A DNA stretch of 30,975 bases from an uncultured Clostridia bacterium (GCA_934167135.1 CAKPKI010000004.1:1-30975), one strand, 5' to 3'. Positions 1 through 7,194 are shown, counted from the stretch's first letter. Numbers and translations are program-made. The notes: generated by a model not told the origin, from the letters alone.

Positions 1-80
1 CATACCGAACACAGAAGTCAAGCTCCAATGTGCCGAAGATACTTGTGGGTTACCCTGCTGGGAAAATAGGTTGTTGCCAA
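1..80 (+). rRNA. rrf: 5S ribosomal RNA, 3' portion
   Basis: The first 80 bases match the 3' two thirds of bacterial 5S rRNA. They contain the conserved CCGAACACAGAAG block, then AAGCTCC, the GCCGAAGATACTTG region and the closing TAGGTTGTTGCCAA. The 5' end lies outside the window, so this is the tail of an rRNA operon. The exact 3' end is uncertain by a few bases because the pairing 5' strand of helix I is not visible. Confidence 0.93.
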
Positions 81-93
81 TTTTTTTATTTTT
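80..93 (+). terminator. T-rich tract ending the rRNA transcript
   Basis: A run of seven T, then A, then five T follows the 5S 3' end directly. Together with the 5S terminal helix it would act as an intrinsic terminator or processing end. The hairpin part cannot be confirmed because its 5' arm is off the window. Confidence 0.4.
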
Positions 94-105
94 ATAACAA
101 AATAG

Positions 106-149
106 AAAGCATAAACTAGAATTATATTAATAATTTTAATTTATGCTTT
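106..149. terminator. hairpin between 5S rRNA and the HD gene, probably bidirectional
   Basis: AAAGCATAAA (106-115) pairs with TTTATGCTTT (140-149). A second stem, AATTAT/ATAATT, forms inside the loop. On the plus strand a T run follows. On the minus strand the hairpin lies just downstream of the HD gene stop codon, with a weaker T tract. It separates two convergent transcripts. Confidence 0.6.
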
Positions 150-152
150 TTA

Positions 153-1811
153 TTATAAATCTAAAAATTTATCTTCTAATTTATTATGAACTTTTAATGG
201 TGAAAGGCTATGATTTATATTTGAAGGTATTTCATATTGCTTTTTAATCATTATGGCATTCTTACATTGTGAAGATAGTTCATTTATACGATTGTCAGGG
301 ATACCTTTAAATTTTAAATATGGTATAAATGCAAATTTTAAATTTAATTCACAATATTCATTAGCCCAATCACATGTCCTATTAGGATGATTAGATAATT
401 CAAAAATCTTTCCAGATGAATCTCTAATAAAAATAGGTTCTTTAGTTTTATAAGCTTTAATTTTACTTTTTTGGATATTTAATGGTATGTCCGAATTTTC
501 TGGATAATCGTCTGGTAAAATTAATGTATTAGAAAAAGCAAAATCTTTATTGCTTAGTTTTTCAAAAAGTTCCGAATCAGATGAGATTATACTTTTTATT
601 TTCTTAAGAAGATTTTTGTCATAATCTGTATATTGATTATCTGAATTATATAAGTTTAAATGAGAATATATTAGGGTTAGAAAAGAATCTATATTAGGTA
701 TTATCATTATAGCTAAATCTCTTATATTAGGATTCTCATGCAATTCTGCTATGTCTAATAATTCAGAATATAATACAATTTCGTCAAAATTTATATAATC
801 TTTTAAATTAATAGTATCTGTATTTCCCCTTTTCATTTTTAATAATAGATTTTTCAAATTTATTCCAACCTGAGATTCACTTTCCAAAAATGAATTAATA
901 AAACTTTCAATACATGTTTCATATATATGTGTATTTGGTGATAAATAAATATCTTTATAACAATTTTTTCGTAATTGTAATATTTTTTCTATTTCTGGTA
1001 AAACATCAAAATCATATACATCAATAAATGTTTTTCCATCACTTGATTCACATATGCTAGAATCTGAATTTAATTTTGGTTTTCCATTTTCATCTGTTAA
1101 AATAGGAATACTACTATACTTTTGTGTAGATAAATCATTTGCTAATCCTAAATAAAAATTATCTCGTAATAAATAGTCTAATCTATCAACATCATAATTG
1201 CTTTCATCATGTTGTTTAAAATTTAAGATATCCTCATTATAAAGTTTATTCATTACATTTAATAAATCTGGACTAATTGATTTATATACTTTTTGAATAT
1301 TAGAATCCTCTAACATTATTCTTTTTCCTATTTCTTCATGTGCTCCTCTATATTTGAAAATCTGCTCTTCCATTGCATGAGATAGAGGAGGATGACCTAT
1401 ATCATGTCCTGCCATTTTTAAAAGTTCAGCAATTAGGTATAATTTTAAGTCTTTTTCTTCGATGTTCTTTCTCCAATCGGGATTTTGATAATTATATAAA
1501 AATTCTTCTAACTTTCTATTATAAGTTCCTTTTGAATGTTCTAATCTGCTATGATATAGATTAGAATTGCTGTTTATTGCTAATCCAAGTTGACTTATTC
1601 TTCCAAGTCTTTTCATAGCTGGTGTTTCAAAAAAATCTGCAAACTGTTTTGGGTAGTATATATTGCTATCCATATAGTTAGGGCATAAAGACAAATCAAT
1701 TTCACCTACTAATGAAATATTTTTATTAGTAATGCTTTTTTCATCAAAGACCCATGTAAAAAAATCCTTTATCAATTCTTTTTTATTTTCAGTATCTTTT
1801 AAATTTTGCAT
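153..1811 (-). CDS. HD-domain phosphohydrolase (COG1078/YwfO type, dGTPase-like)
   Basis: A 552-residue protein with the HD metal-dependent phosphohydrolase signature. Around residues 66-92 the RLGRISQLG...HSRLEH block is characteristic of COG1078 proteins. AGHDIGHPPLSH (residues 134-145) carries the His-Asp pair, and YDVDRLDYLLRD (206-217) supplies the last metal-binding Asp. Family members are related to dNTP triphosphohydrolases, so hydrolysis of nucleotides in the cytoplasm is the likely role; the substrate is inferred. The usual 'LLHDIGH' reads 'MAGHDIGH' here. A C-terminal extension of about 150-180 residues beyond the common core has no motif I recognise. It is a single gene on the minus strand with its own promoter. 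The start is set by AGGTGA seven bases upstream of the ATG. Confidence 0.85.
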   Translation of the reverse strand: MQNLKDTENKKELIKDFFTWVFDEKSITNKNISLVGEIDLSLCPNYMDSNIYYPKQFADFFETPAMKRLGRISQLGLAINSNSNLYHSRLEHSKGTYNRKLEEFLYNYQNPDWRKNIEEKDLKLYLIAELLKMAGHDIGHPPLSHAMEEQIFKYRGAHEEIGKRIMLEDSNIQKVYKSISPDLLNVMNKLYNEDILNFKQHDESNYDVDRLDYLLRDNFYLGLANDLSTQKYSSIPILTDENGKPKLNSDSSICESSDGKTFIDVYDFDVLPEIEKILQLRKNCYKDIYLSPNTHIYETCIESFINSFLESESQVGINLKNLLLKMKRGNTDTINLKDYINFDEIVLYSELLDIAELHENPNIRDLAIMIIPNIDSFLTLIYSHLNLYNSDNQYTDYDKNLLKKIKSIISSDSELFEKLSNKDFAFSNTLILPDDYPENSDIPLNIQKSKIKAYKTKEPIFIRDSSGKIFELSNHPNRTCDWANEYCELNLKFAFIPYLKFKGIPDNRINELSSQCKNAIMIKKQYEIPSNINHSLSPLKVHNKLEDKFLDL

Positions 1812-1833
1812 AACATCACCTAACCTTAATATA

Positions 1834-1862
1834 AATATACAATGGAATGATTAAAAAGTCAA
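1834..1862 (-). promoter_or_regulatory. sigma-A promoter of the HD gene
   Basis: On the minus strand TTGACT (1857-1862) and TATATT (1834-1839) are separated by 17 bases. The start codon lies 23 bases downstream of the -10 box. Confidence 0.7.
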
Positions 1863-1871
1863 TAAAAATAG

Positions 1872-1900
1872 TTTCTTTTGAGCAACATATGTAGTATAAT
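1872..1900 (+). promoter_or_regulatory. probable promoter of the flavoprotein gene
   Basis: A perfect TATAAT (1895-1900) stands 17 bases after a weak -35 (TTTCTT, 1872-1877). It lies immediately upstream of the ribosome binding site GGAAAGG, so the 5' UTR would be very short. Confidence 0.5.
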
Positions 1901-1917
1901 ATTAATGGAAAGGAATG

Positions 1918-2493
1918 ATGAAATTGTCAAAAATAACATGGAAACCAGGAACATTTTTATATCCATTACCAGTAGTAATGGTATCATGTGGTACAATGGA
2001 AAAATCTAATATAATAACAGTTGCTTGGACAGGTATAATAAATACAGATCCAGCTATGGTTTATATTTCTGTTAGACCATCAAGACATTCATATAGTATT
2101 ATAAAGGAAAGTGGAGAGTTTGTAATCAATTTAACTAATGAAAAGTTAGCATATGCTACAGACTGGTGTGGCGTTAAATCTGGAGCACAAGTTGATAAAT
2201 TTAAGGAAATGCATTTAACGAAAGAACCAGCTAAGTTTGTAAAATGTCCATTGATAAAAGAAAGCCCTGTATCTGTTGAGTGTAAATTAAAAGAAATAAA
2301 AGAATTGGGTACACATCATATGTTTATTGCAGAAGTTTTAGGAATAAATGCAGATGAAAAATATATAGACGAAAAAGGAGCATTTGACATATCTAAATGT
2401 AATTTAATTGCGTATTCTAATGGTAAATACTATTCATTAGGAAAAAAAGTAGGTAAATTCGGATTTTCTGTACAAAAAAATAAAAAAAAGTAA
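1918..2493 (+). CDS. flavin reductase-like FMN-binding protein (DIM6/NTAB family)
   Basis: About 191 residues. The protein has the split-barrel flavin reductase pattern: PLPVVMVSCGT near the N terminus, then NIITVAWTGIINTDPAMVYISVRPSRHSYSII, and FVINLT followed by ATDWCG. Members bind FMN and act as flavin reductases or as flavoproteins of unknown electron partner; the precise partner cannot be told here. An ATG at 1915 is also in frame, but the GGAAAGG ends only one base before it. The second ATG at 1918 fits better. It is a single-gene unit between a divergent neighbour and the ribosomal operon, with no clear terminator of its own. Confidence 0.85.
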   Translation: MKLSKITWKPGTFLYPLPVVMVSCGTMEKSNIITVAWTGIINTDPAMVYISVRPSRHSYSIIKESGEFVINLTNEKLAYATDWCGVKSGAQVDKFKEMHLTKEPAKFVKCPLIKESPVSVECKLKEIKELGTHHMFIAEVLGINADEKYIDEKGAFDISKCNLIAYSNGKYYSLGKKVGKFGFSVQKNKKK

Positions 2494-2503
2494 AGTAAAT
2501 TCA

Positions 2504-2532
2504 TTGACATATCAAGAAAAAAGTGGTAAACT
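2504..2532 (+). promoter_or_regulatory. sigma-A promoter of the rpmG-rplL operon
   Basis: A perfect TTGACA (2504-2509) is followed after 17 bases by TAAACT (2527-2532). It sits 76 bases before the rpmG start and immediately before the leader hairpin. Confidence 0.8.
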
Positions 2533-2534
2533 AT

Positions 2535-2564
2535 GTGAGCGTACGTAGAAAAGCGTATGCTCAC
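2535..2564 (+). promoter_or_regulatory. 5' leader hairpin of the rpmG-secE-nusG operon
   Basis: GTGAGCGTACG (2535-2545) pairs over 11 base pairs, with one G-U, with CGTATGCTCAC (2554-2564) around an 8-base loop. It begins about where transcription should start. No T run follows (ATCGTTT), so it is not a terminator. A role in mRNA 5' stability or regulation is inferred; I know no named family for it. Confidence 0.6.
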
Positions 2565-2607
2565 ATCGTTTAAAAAAGTAAGGTTAAAAAGTCGGAGGTG
2601 TATTAAA

Positions 2608-2772
2608 ATGGCAGCTAAAGGACCAAGAGAAAATATTATATTAGAGTGTACAGAATGTAAAAATAGAAACTACATGACATCAAAAAATAAAAGAAACAAT
2701 ACAGATAGACTAGAATTAGTTAAATATTGCAAATTCTGCAAAAAACGTACAACACATAAAGAAACTAAATAG
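2608..2772 (+). CDS. rpmG: 50S ribosomal protein L33, zinc-binding form
   Basis: A 54-residue ribosomal protein. It carries two Cys-x2-Cys pairs (CTEC and CKFC), the zinc-ribbon form of L33, and the typical NYMTSKNKRN and YCKFC...THKE blocks. The start at 2608 follows GGAGGTG at a proper distance. A longer in-frame reading from 2557 would run through the leader hairpin and is rejected. It is the first gene of the secE-nusG-L11-L1-L10-L12 operon, the usual place for rpmG in Firmicutes. Confidence 0.95.
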   Translation: MAAKGPRENIILECTECKNRNYMTSKNKRNNTDRLELVKYCKFCKKRTTHKETK

Positions 2773-2800
2773 TATTGAGCTATTTTAAGGAGGAAATAAA

Positions 2801-3220
2801 ATGGCTAAAAAAGAAAATAAAGCAAAAAAACATTTTTTTAAAGACTTTAAAGCAGAACTAAAAAAAGTAAATTGGCCAACACCAAAACAATTAGCAAATA
2901 ATACTACTGCTGTAATTGTCATAGTATTAATAACTGCTATAATAGTATTTGCATTAGATGTAGTTTTTGATTTAGGAAATAAATATGGCATAAGTCGCTT
3001 ACAAAGTATAGTGAATGAAAAATATAATACTGAAAATAATGACACAGATAATACAGATAATACTGATAACGGAGAAACAGACAATAATACTGATGAGAAC
3101 TCAACAGATGAAAATACAAATTCAGATTCAGAGAATAATGATGAATCAAATGAAAATACTTCATCTGAAAATGAAGATAATACAAATAATGAATCAGAAC
3201 AAACTAATCCGGAACAGTAA
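2801..3220 (+). CDS. secE: preprotein translocase subunit SecE with long acidic C-terminal tail
   Basis: SecE is the essential clamp subunit of the SecYEG channel. Residues 1-57 give a complete single-helix SecE: a lysine-rich start, the amphipathic FKDFKAELKKVNWPTPKQ, and one transmembrane helix at about 36-57. Firmicute SecE usually stops soon after the helix, at about 60-75 residues. This one has 139 residues. From about residue 75 to the end it is almost only Asn, Asp, Glu, Thr and Ser, with imperfect DTDN/TDEN repeats. By the known SecE topology this tail would lie outside the membrane. The reading frame is intact, with AAGGAGG before the start and 13 bases to nusG. The core call is firm; the tail function is unknown. 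Confidence 0.95.
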   Translation: MAKKENKAKKHFFKDFKAELKKVNWPTPKQLANNTTAVIVIVLITAIIVFALDVVFDLGNKYGISRLQSIVNEKYNTENNDTDNTDNTDNGETDNNTDENSTDENTNSDSENNDESNENTSSENEDNTNNESEQTNPEQ

Positions 3221-3233
3221 GGAGGTCAAGTAA

Positions 3234-3770
3234 ATGTCACAAAAAGATTATGATATGTCACCAAGGTGGTATGTAGTACATACATATTCAGGATATGAAA
3301 ATAAAATAAAAACAGACCTTGAGAAAACAGTCAAAAATAGAGAATTAGAAGAATATTTTTTTGATATTGTAGTTCCAATGGAAGAACAAATAGAAATAAA
3401 AGATGGACAAAGAAAGGCAAACTTGAAAAAAGTATTCCCAGGTTATGTATTAATAAAAATGATAGTAACTGAGGAAACATGGTATATTGTAAGAAATACT
3501 AGAGGTGTTACAGGATTTGTTGGTTCTGGAACAGACCCAATTCCATTAACAGACGAAGAAATAAGAGCTATGGGATTTGAGGATGCATCAATAACTGTAG
3601 ATTACGATATAAATGATTCAGTTCAAATATTAAATGGACCATTTAAAGATTCTATAGGAACTGTACAAGAAATAAATAAAGAAAAACACAAAGTAAAAAT
3701 TTTAATTTCTATGTTTGGTAGGGAAACTCCAGTAGAATTAGAATTTTCACAAATACAAAAAGTAGATTAA
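3234..3770 (+). CDS. nusG: transcription termination/antitermination factor NusG
   Basis: 178 residues, the normal NusG length. The N-terminal NGN domain starts with RWYVVHTYSGYENKI and carries the VFPGYVLIKM and RNTRGVTGFVG motifs, which form the RNA-polymerase-binding face. The C-terminal KOW domain contains VQILNGPFKDSIGTVQEIN. NusG binds elongating RNA polymerase and modulates pausing, Rho termination and coupling to the ribosome. It follows secE by 13 bases with AAGGAGGT before the ATG, and rplK follows after 18 bases. Confidence 0.97.
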   Translation: MSQKDYDMSPRWYVVHTYSGYENKIKTDLEKTVKNRELEEYFFDIVVPMEEQIEIKDGQRKANLKKVFPGYVLIKMIVTEETWYIVRNTRGVTGFVGSGTDPIPLTDEEIRAMGFEDASITVDYDINDSVQILNGPFKDSIGTVQEINKEKHKVKILISMFGRETPVELEFSQIQKVD

Positions 3771-3788
3771 AGGAGGCGAAAATTTAAG

Positions 3789-4217
3789 ATGGCAGAAAAA
3801 GAAATCTCAAATTTAATAAAATTGCAAATTGAAGCAGGAAAGGCAACTCCAGCTCCACCAGTTGGACCAGCTTTAGGTGGTAGTGGTGTAAATATTATGC
3901 AATTCGTAAAAGAATTTAATGATAGAACAGCAAACCAAGCTGGATTTATAATACCAGTTGTAATAACTGTTTACAAAGATAAAACTTTTTCATTTATAAC
4001 AAAGGTTCCACCAGTAGCAGTTTTAATAAAAAAAGCAGTTAAAATAGAAAAAGGTTCTGGAAAACCAAATAGAGAAAAAGTTGCAAAAATAACAAAAGAA
4101 CAAGTTAAAGCAATAGCTGAACAAAAAATGCCAGATCTAAATGCTGCATCATTAGAATCTGCTATGAGCATAGTAGAAGGTACAGCAAGATCTATGGGTG
4201 TTGTTGTTATAGATTAG
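3789..4217 (+). CDS. rplK: 50S ribosomal protein L11
   Basis: 142 residues. The proline-rich GKATPAPPVGPALGGSGVNIMQF segment at the N terminus and the KTPP-like TKVPPVAVLIKKA stretch are diagnostic of L11. The C-terminal RNA-binding domain includes KQVKAIAEQKMPDLNA and ends with the canonical GTARSMGV. L11 binds the GTPase-associated centre of 23S rRNA. AGGAGG lies 12-17 bases before the ATG. The L1-site-like hairpin lies between this gene and rplA. Confidence 0.98.
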   Translation: MAEKEISNLIKLQIEAGKATPAPPVGPALGGSGVNIMQFVKEFNDRTANQAGFIIPVVITVYKDKTFSFITKVPPVAVLIKKAVKIEKGSGKPNREKVAKITKEQVKAIAEQKMPDLNAASLESAMSIVEGTARSMGVVVID

Positions 4218-4230
4218 TAAAAAATAAAAA

Positions 4231-4260
4231 TGTGGGAGAGTAATAACTCGTTATAACCAA
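4231..4260 (+). promoter_or_regulatory. probable L1 autoregulatory mRNA site upstream of rplA
   Basis: Stem GAGT (4238-4241) pairs with ACTC (4246-4249) around AATA. An outer TGG/CCA pairing (4233-4235 with 4257-4259) is separated from it by an asymmetric internal loop. L1 is known to bind mRNA hairpins resembling its 23S rRNA site and to repress its own operon. The shape and the position just before the rplA ribosome binding site fit. The assignment is inferred. Confidence 0.5.
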
Positions 4261-4272
4261 AGGAGGATTAAA

Positions 4273-4956
4273 ATGAAAAAATCAAAAAGATATGTTGAGA
4301 GTACAAAATTAATAGACTCTAGCAAAGAATATGAAATAAAAGAAGCATTAGATATAATAGAAAAAATGCCAAAAGCAAAATTTGATGAAACTGTTGAATT
4401 ACATGTTAAATTAGGAGTAGATTCAAAGCATGCAGACCAACAAGTAAGAGGTACAGTAGTACTTCCAAATGGTACAGGTAAAACACAAAGAGTATTAGTA
4501 TTTGCTAAAGGTCCAAAAGCAGAAGAAGCTGAAAAAGCTGGAGCTGATTTTGTTGGAGCAGAAGAATTAATTCCAAAGATACAAAATGATAACTGGTTTG
4601 ACTATGATGTAATAGTTGCAACACCAGATATGATGGGTGTAGTTGGTAGATTAGGTAGAGTATTAGGTCCAAAAGGATTAATGCCAAACCCTAAATCAGG
4701 TACTGTTACAATGGATGTAACAAAAGCAATAAATGAAATAAAATCAGGAAAAGTAGAATATAGATTAGATAAAACTAACATTATTCACCTTGGATTTGGA
4801 AAAGTTTCATTTGGAACAGATAAATTAGCTGAAAATTATGATGTATTAATAAATGCTATAATAAAAGCTAAGCCAGCAGCAGCAAAAGGACAATACATTA
4901 AAGGTGTATCAATCTCAACAACAATGGGACCTGGACTTCATATTAATCAAAAATAA
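4273..4956 (+). CDS. rplA: 50S ribosomal protein L1
   Basis: 227 residues, normal for L1. It begins with MKKSKRYVESTKLID and contains FDETVELHVKLGVD, QVRGTVVLPNGTGKTQRVLVF, and the hallmark MGVVGRLGRVLGPKGLMPNPKSGT, which is the RNA-binding region. The C terminus has GVSISTTMGPGL. L1 forms the L1 stalk that helps tRNA exit and represses its own mRNA. AAGGAGG lies just upstream. The gene lies after the hairpin at 4231-4260 and before the L10 leader. Confidence 0.98.
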   Translation: MKKSKRYVESTKLIDSSKEYEIKEALDIIEKMPKAKFDETVELHVKLGVDSKHADQQVRGTVVLPNGTGKTQRVLVFAKGPKAEEAEKAGADFVGAEELIPKIQNDNWFDYDVIVATPDMMGVVGRLGRVLGPKGLMPNPKSGTVTMDVTKAINEIKSGKVEYRLDKTNIIHLGFGKVSFGTDKLAENYDVLINAIIKAKPAAAKGQYIKGVSISTTMGPGLHINQK

Positions 4957-4962
4957 ATATTT

Positions 4963-5060
4963 ATAGCCAAAGACAGTAGGCAAATAAGTCCTACCGAGGT
5001 ATAAGATAAAACAAAATCTTTATGCCTCGAGATATGGTATAAAGATTTTTATTATTGGGA
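4963..5060 (+). promoter_or_regulatory. ribosomal protein L10 leader with attenuator
   Basis: This is the L10(L12)4-binding leader found before rplJ in Firmicutes. GTAGG (4976-4980) pairs with CCTAC (4990-4994) and is flanked by the conserved AAAGACA and CGAGGT segments. Two exclusive pairings follow. In the antiterminator, GAGGTATAA (4996-5004) pairs with TTATGCCTC (5020-5028). In the terminator, a 14-base-pair stem joins 5013-5026 and 5036-5049, followed by a T-rich run. The pairings are read directly from the sequence. Autoregulation by L10-L12 is known for the family. Confidence 0.88.
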
Positions 5061-5072
5061 GGTGAAAAATAA

Positions 5073-5573
5073 ATGGCAAGTGAAAAGATTTTAAACCAAA
5101 AGAAAGAAGAAGTATCAAAATTAGCAGAAAAAATAAAAGAAGCTAAAATAGTTCTTTTAACAGATTACAGAGGAATTAATGTAACAGATGTAACAGAATT
5201 AAGAGCAGAACTTAGAAAATCTAATTCTGAATATAGAGTTATAAAAAATAATATAACAAGAAGAGCATTATCAGAAGCTGGAATAGAAGGGTTAGAAGAT
5301 TTACTAGAAGGACCAACAGCAGTTGTTATGAACAACGAAGACTATCTAGAAACAGCTAAGATAATATACAATTATAGTAAAAACAATGATTTTTATAAAA
5401 TCAAAGGTGGTGTAATTGAAGGTAAAGTTATGACCGCTGAAGAAATTATAGCTTTAGCAAAATTACCATCAAGAGAAACATTGCTATCTATGCTTGCTGG
5501 AGCATTGCTTGGAAATATTTCAAAACTTGCAGTTGCTCTTAATGAAGTTAAAGCACAAAAAGAAAATGCGTAA
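5073..5573 (+). CDS. rplJ: 50S ribosomal protein L10
   Basis: 166 residues. Characteristic L10 blocks are VVLLTDYRGIN-like IVLLTDYRGINVTDV near residue 26, LRKSNSEYRVIKNNITRRAL, LLEGPTAVVMNNED, and GGVIEGKVMTAEEI followed by LPSRETLLSMLAGAL. The C-terminal helix binds L7/L12 dimers to form the ribosomal stalk, and the complex represses translation through the leader just upstream. TGGGAGGTG precedes the ATG. rplL follows after 62 bases that include a small GCGA/TCGC hairpin near 5592-5605. Confidence 0.98.
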   Translation: MASEKILNQKKEEVSKLAEKIKEAKIVLLTDYRGINVTDVTELRAELRKSNSEYRVIKNNITRRALSEAGIEGLEDLLEGPTAVVMNNEDYLETAKIIYNYSKNNDFYKIKGGVIEGKVMTAEEIIALAKLPSRETLLSMLAGALLGNISKLAVALNEVKAQKENA

Positions 5574-5635
5574 AAATATTTATATAGTGTTGCGAACTTA
5601 ATCGCTGGAAAAAATAAAATTAGGAGGATTTAAAA

Positions 5636-5995
5636 ATGAGTAATGAAGAAATAATAGAAGCAGTTAAAGGTATGACTGTTGTAGAATTAGCAGATTTAGT
5701 AAAAGCTATAGAAGAAGAATTTGGAGTATCAGCAGTAGCAGCTGCTGCACCAGTAGCTGGAGGAGCAGCTGCAGCTGAAGAAAAAACATCATTTAATGTT
5801 GTATTATCAGCAGCAGGAGATCAAAAAATTAAAGTTATCACAGCTGTAAAAAATGCATTAGGATTAGGATTAAAAGAAGCTAAAGAAATGGTAGACGGAG
5901 CTCCAAAAACATTAAAAGAAAATGTTTCTAAAGCAGAAGCTGAAGAATTAAAAGCTAAACTTGAAGAAGTTGGAGCAGTTATTGAATTACAATAA
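5636..5995 (+). CDS. rplL: 50S ribosomal protein L7/L12
   Basis: 119 residues. The N-terminal dimerisation helix region (TVVELADLVKAIEEEFGV) leads into the alanine-rich hinge (residues about 33-48). The globular domain has KTSFNVVLSAAGDQKIKVI, GLGLKEAKEMVDGAP and a normal C terminus ending in VIELQ. It recruits translation GTPases. TAGGAGG precedes the start. Unlike the common arrangement, rpoB does not follow. An intrinsic terminator lies 8 bases after the stop. Confidence 0.98.
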   Translation: MSNEEIIEAVKGMTVVELADLVKAIEEEFGVSAVAAAAPVAGGAAAAEEKTSFNVVLSAAGDQKIKVITAVKNALGLGLKEAKEMVDGAPKTLKENVSKAEAEELKAKLEEVGAVIELQ

Positions 5996-6002
5996 TATAT
6001 AT

Positions 6003-6027
6003 AAAAGGCACTATTTAGTGTCTTTTT
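6003..6027 (+). terminator. Rho-independent terminator after rplL
   Basis: AAAAGGCACT (6003-6012) pairs with AGTGTCTTTT (6017-6026) with one G-U, a 4-base loop and a T run. It closes the rpmG-rplL operon. Confidence 0.85.
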
Positions 6028-6079
6028 ATATACAAAAAAATATAGTAGAAAATAATAAATCTATAAAAGGAGTAAATAA

Positions 6080-6781
6080 ATGAAAAGGTATGGAATAATT
6101 ACTGCAATGAAAGAAGAGATGGTTGAAATTGAAAATAAAATGGACACTGTTGAAGAAATTCAAATATATGACTTGGAATTCTTAAAAGGAACAATATCTA
6201 ATTCAGAAATAATTTTAGTGGAATCAGGTGTAGGAAAAGTAAATTCTGCTAGAACTACGCAAATTTTAATTGATAAATTCGATGTAGATTTAATAATTAA
6301 TGTTGGTTCTGCTGCAACTGCTAGTGATAAATTGGATATAGGAGATATAGTAATAGGAAAAAAACTTGTCCAACATGATTTTGATATAACTGCATTTGGA
6401 CATCCAAAAGGTTTTATTAGTAATGTTGGTCAATATTTGGAAAGTGATACTAACTTAATTGAAAAAATGAAAACAATAATAAAAGAAGTTGAAAATAAAG
6501 AATTTAAGATAGTAATTGGAACTATTGCATCAGGTGATATTTTTTGTACAGAGATTGGTATGAAAAATAAAATTAAAACTAAGTTTGATGCAGATGCAAT
6601 TGAAATGGAAGGAGCTTCTATTGCTCAAGTTTGCAAATTAGATAATGTTCCATTTGTGGTAATTAGAGGTATATCAGATAAGCCCAATGGAAATAATGAA
6701 ATTACATTTGAACAATATTTAGAAAAGGCTTCCAAAAGGTCAGCTAATATTGTGGAAGAGTTCATAAAAAAATATAATTAA
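6080..6781 (+). CDS. mtnN: 5'-methylthioadenosine/S-adenosylhomocysteine nucleosidase
   Basis: 233 residues, typical length. The enzyme removes adenine from methylthioadenosine and S-adenosylhomocysteine, recycling the by-products of SAM-dependent reactions such as those of radical SAM enzymes. Visible active-site parts: Glu13 in ITAMKEEM, the VESGVGKVNSA ribose-binding loop, IINVGSA, Glu177 in AIEMEGASIAQVC, and Asp200 in RGISD, the general acid. AAAGGAG lies before the start. It stands alone between terminators. No convincing -35/-10 pair was found in the 50 bases upstream apart from a TATAGT at 6041. Confidence 0.94.
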   Translation: MKRYGIITAMKEEMVEIENKMDTVEEIQIYDLEFLKGTISNSEIILVESGVGKVNSARTTQILIDKFDVDLIINVGSAATASDKLDIGDIVIGKKLVQHDFDITAFGHPKGFISNVGQYLESDTNLIEKMKTIIKEVENKEFKIVIGTIASGDIFCTEIGMKNKIKTKFDADAIEMEGASIAQVCKLDNVPFVVIRGISDKPNGNNEITFEQYLEKASKRSANIVEEFIKKYN

Positions 6782-6808
6782 CTAATAACATGCTTATTGG
6801 TTTATTTT
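6780..6808 (+). terminator. Rho-independent terminator after mtnN
   Basis: AACTAATAA (6780-6788) pairs with TTATTGGTT (6794-6802) with one G-U and a 5-base loop, followed by TATTTT. It overlaps the stop codon. Confidence 0.65.
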
Positions 6809-6818
6809 AAAATAATAC

Positions 6819-7007
6819 AAATAACTCCTTGAAATATAAGCTTTTTATTACATTCCTCGGTTTATTACAAAATTTAATAAATTCTAATTTGTTTTATGGG
6901 TCCTTTCCACTATCGTGAACTCTTACCATAAAACTGCATAGAATTTCTAAAATTTTTCCATGCACATTCGTCATTTCATTCAAAACTTATATTTCAAGGA
7001 GTTATTT
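6819..7007. mobile_element. MITE-like palindromic element with 22-bp perfect terminal inverted repeats
   Basis: The ends are perfect inverted repeats (6819-6840 and 6986-7007; core AACTCCTTGAAATATAAG and its complement). Inside, further symmetric arms are AAATTCTA/TAGAATTT (6879-6886, 6939-6946) and GTTTTATGG/CCATAAAAC (6891-6899, 6926-6934). The unit of about 189 bases could therefore fold into one long hairpin. It has no coding capacity. Its left part (6831-6880) recurs at 29307-29354 and its right part (6946-7035) at 30539-30628. Its tip sequence recurs as the rnr terminator at 12473-12508. Similarity on the right runs beyond the inverted repeat to about 7035, so the true boundary may be there. 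Most of the 413-base gene-free stretch 6782-7194 is this element plus a promoter. Confidence 0.7.
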
Positions 7008-7066
7008 TGAAAATTTTATTAAAATCATTATCTAGTACAAGTTATGTAAAAAAGTGGAAAAAGGGC

Positions 7067-7095
7067 TTGACTTATTTATGGAAACATGCTATAAT
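7067..7095 (+). promoter_or_regulatory. strong sigma-A promoter
   Basis: TTGACT (7067-7072), 17 bases, then a perfect TATAAT (7090-7095). It lies 32 bases past the repeat and drives the small gene at 7195 with a 5' UTR of roughly 90 bases. Confidence 0.85.
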
Positions 7096-7194
7096 AGTTG
7101 TATATTGTAAAAGAGATGTTGGAAATTCAATGTTTCCAGAAATATTATGCTTTTATTTAGAGAGAATGGATAAAAGCAAGAAAGGATGTTAAAA

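Noticed and set aside
7007..7192. 61-residue open frame on the plus strand
   Set aside because: It runs through the repeat end and the TTGACT/TATAAT promoter, has no ribosome binding site and no protein-like features.
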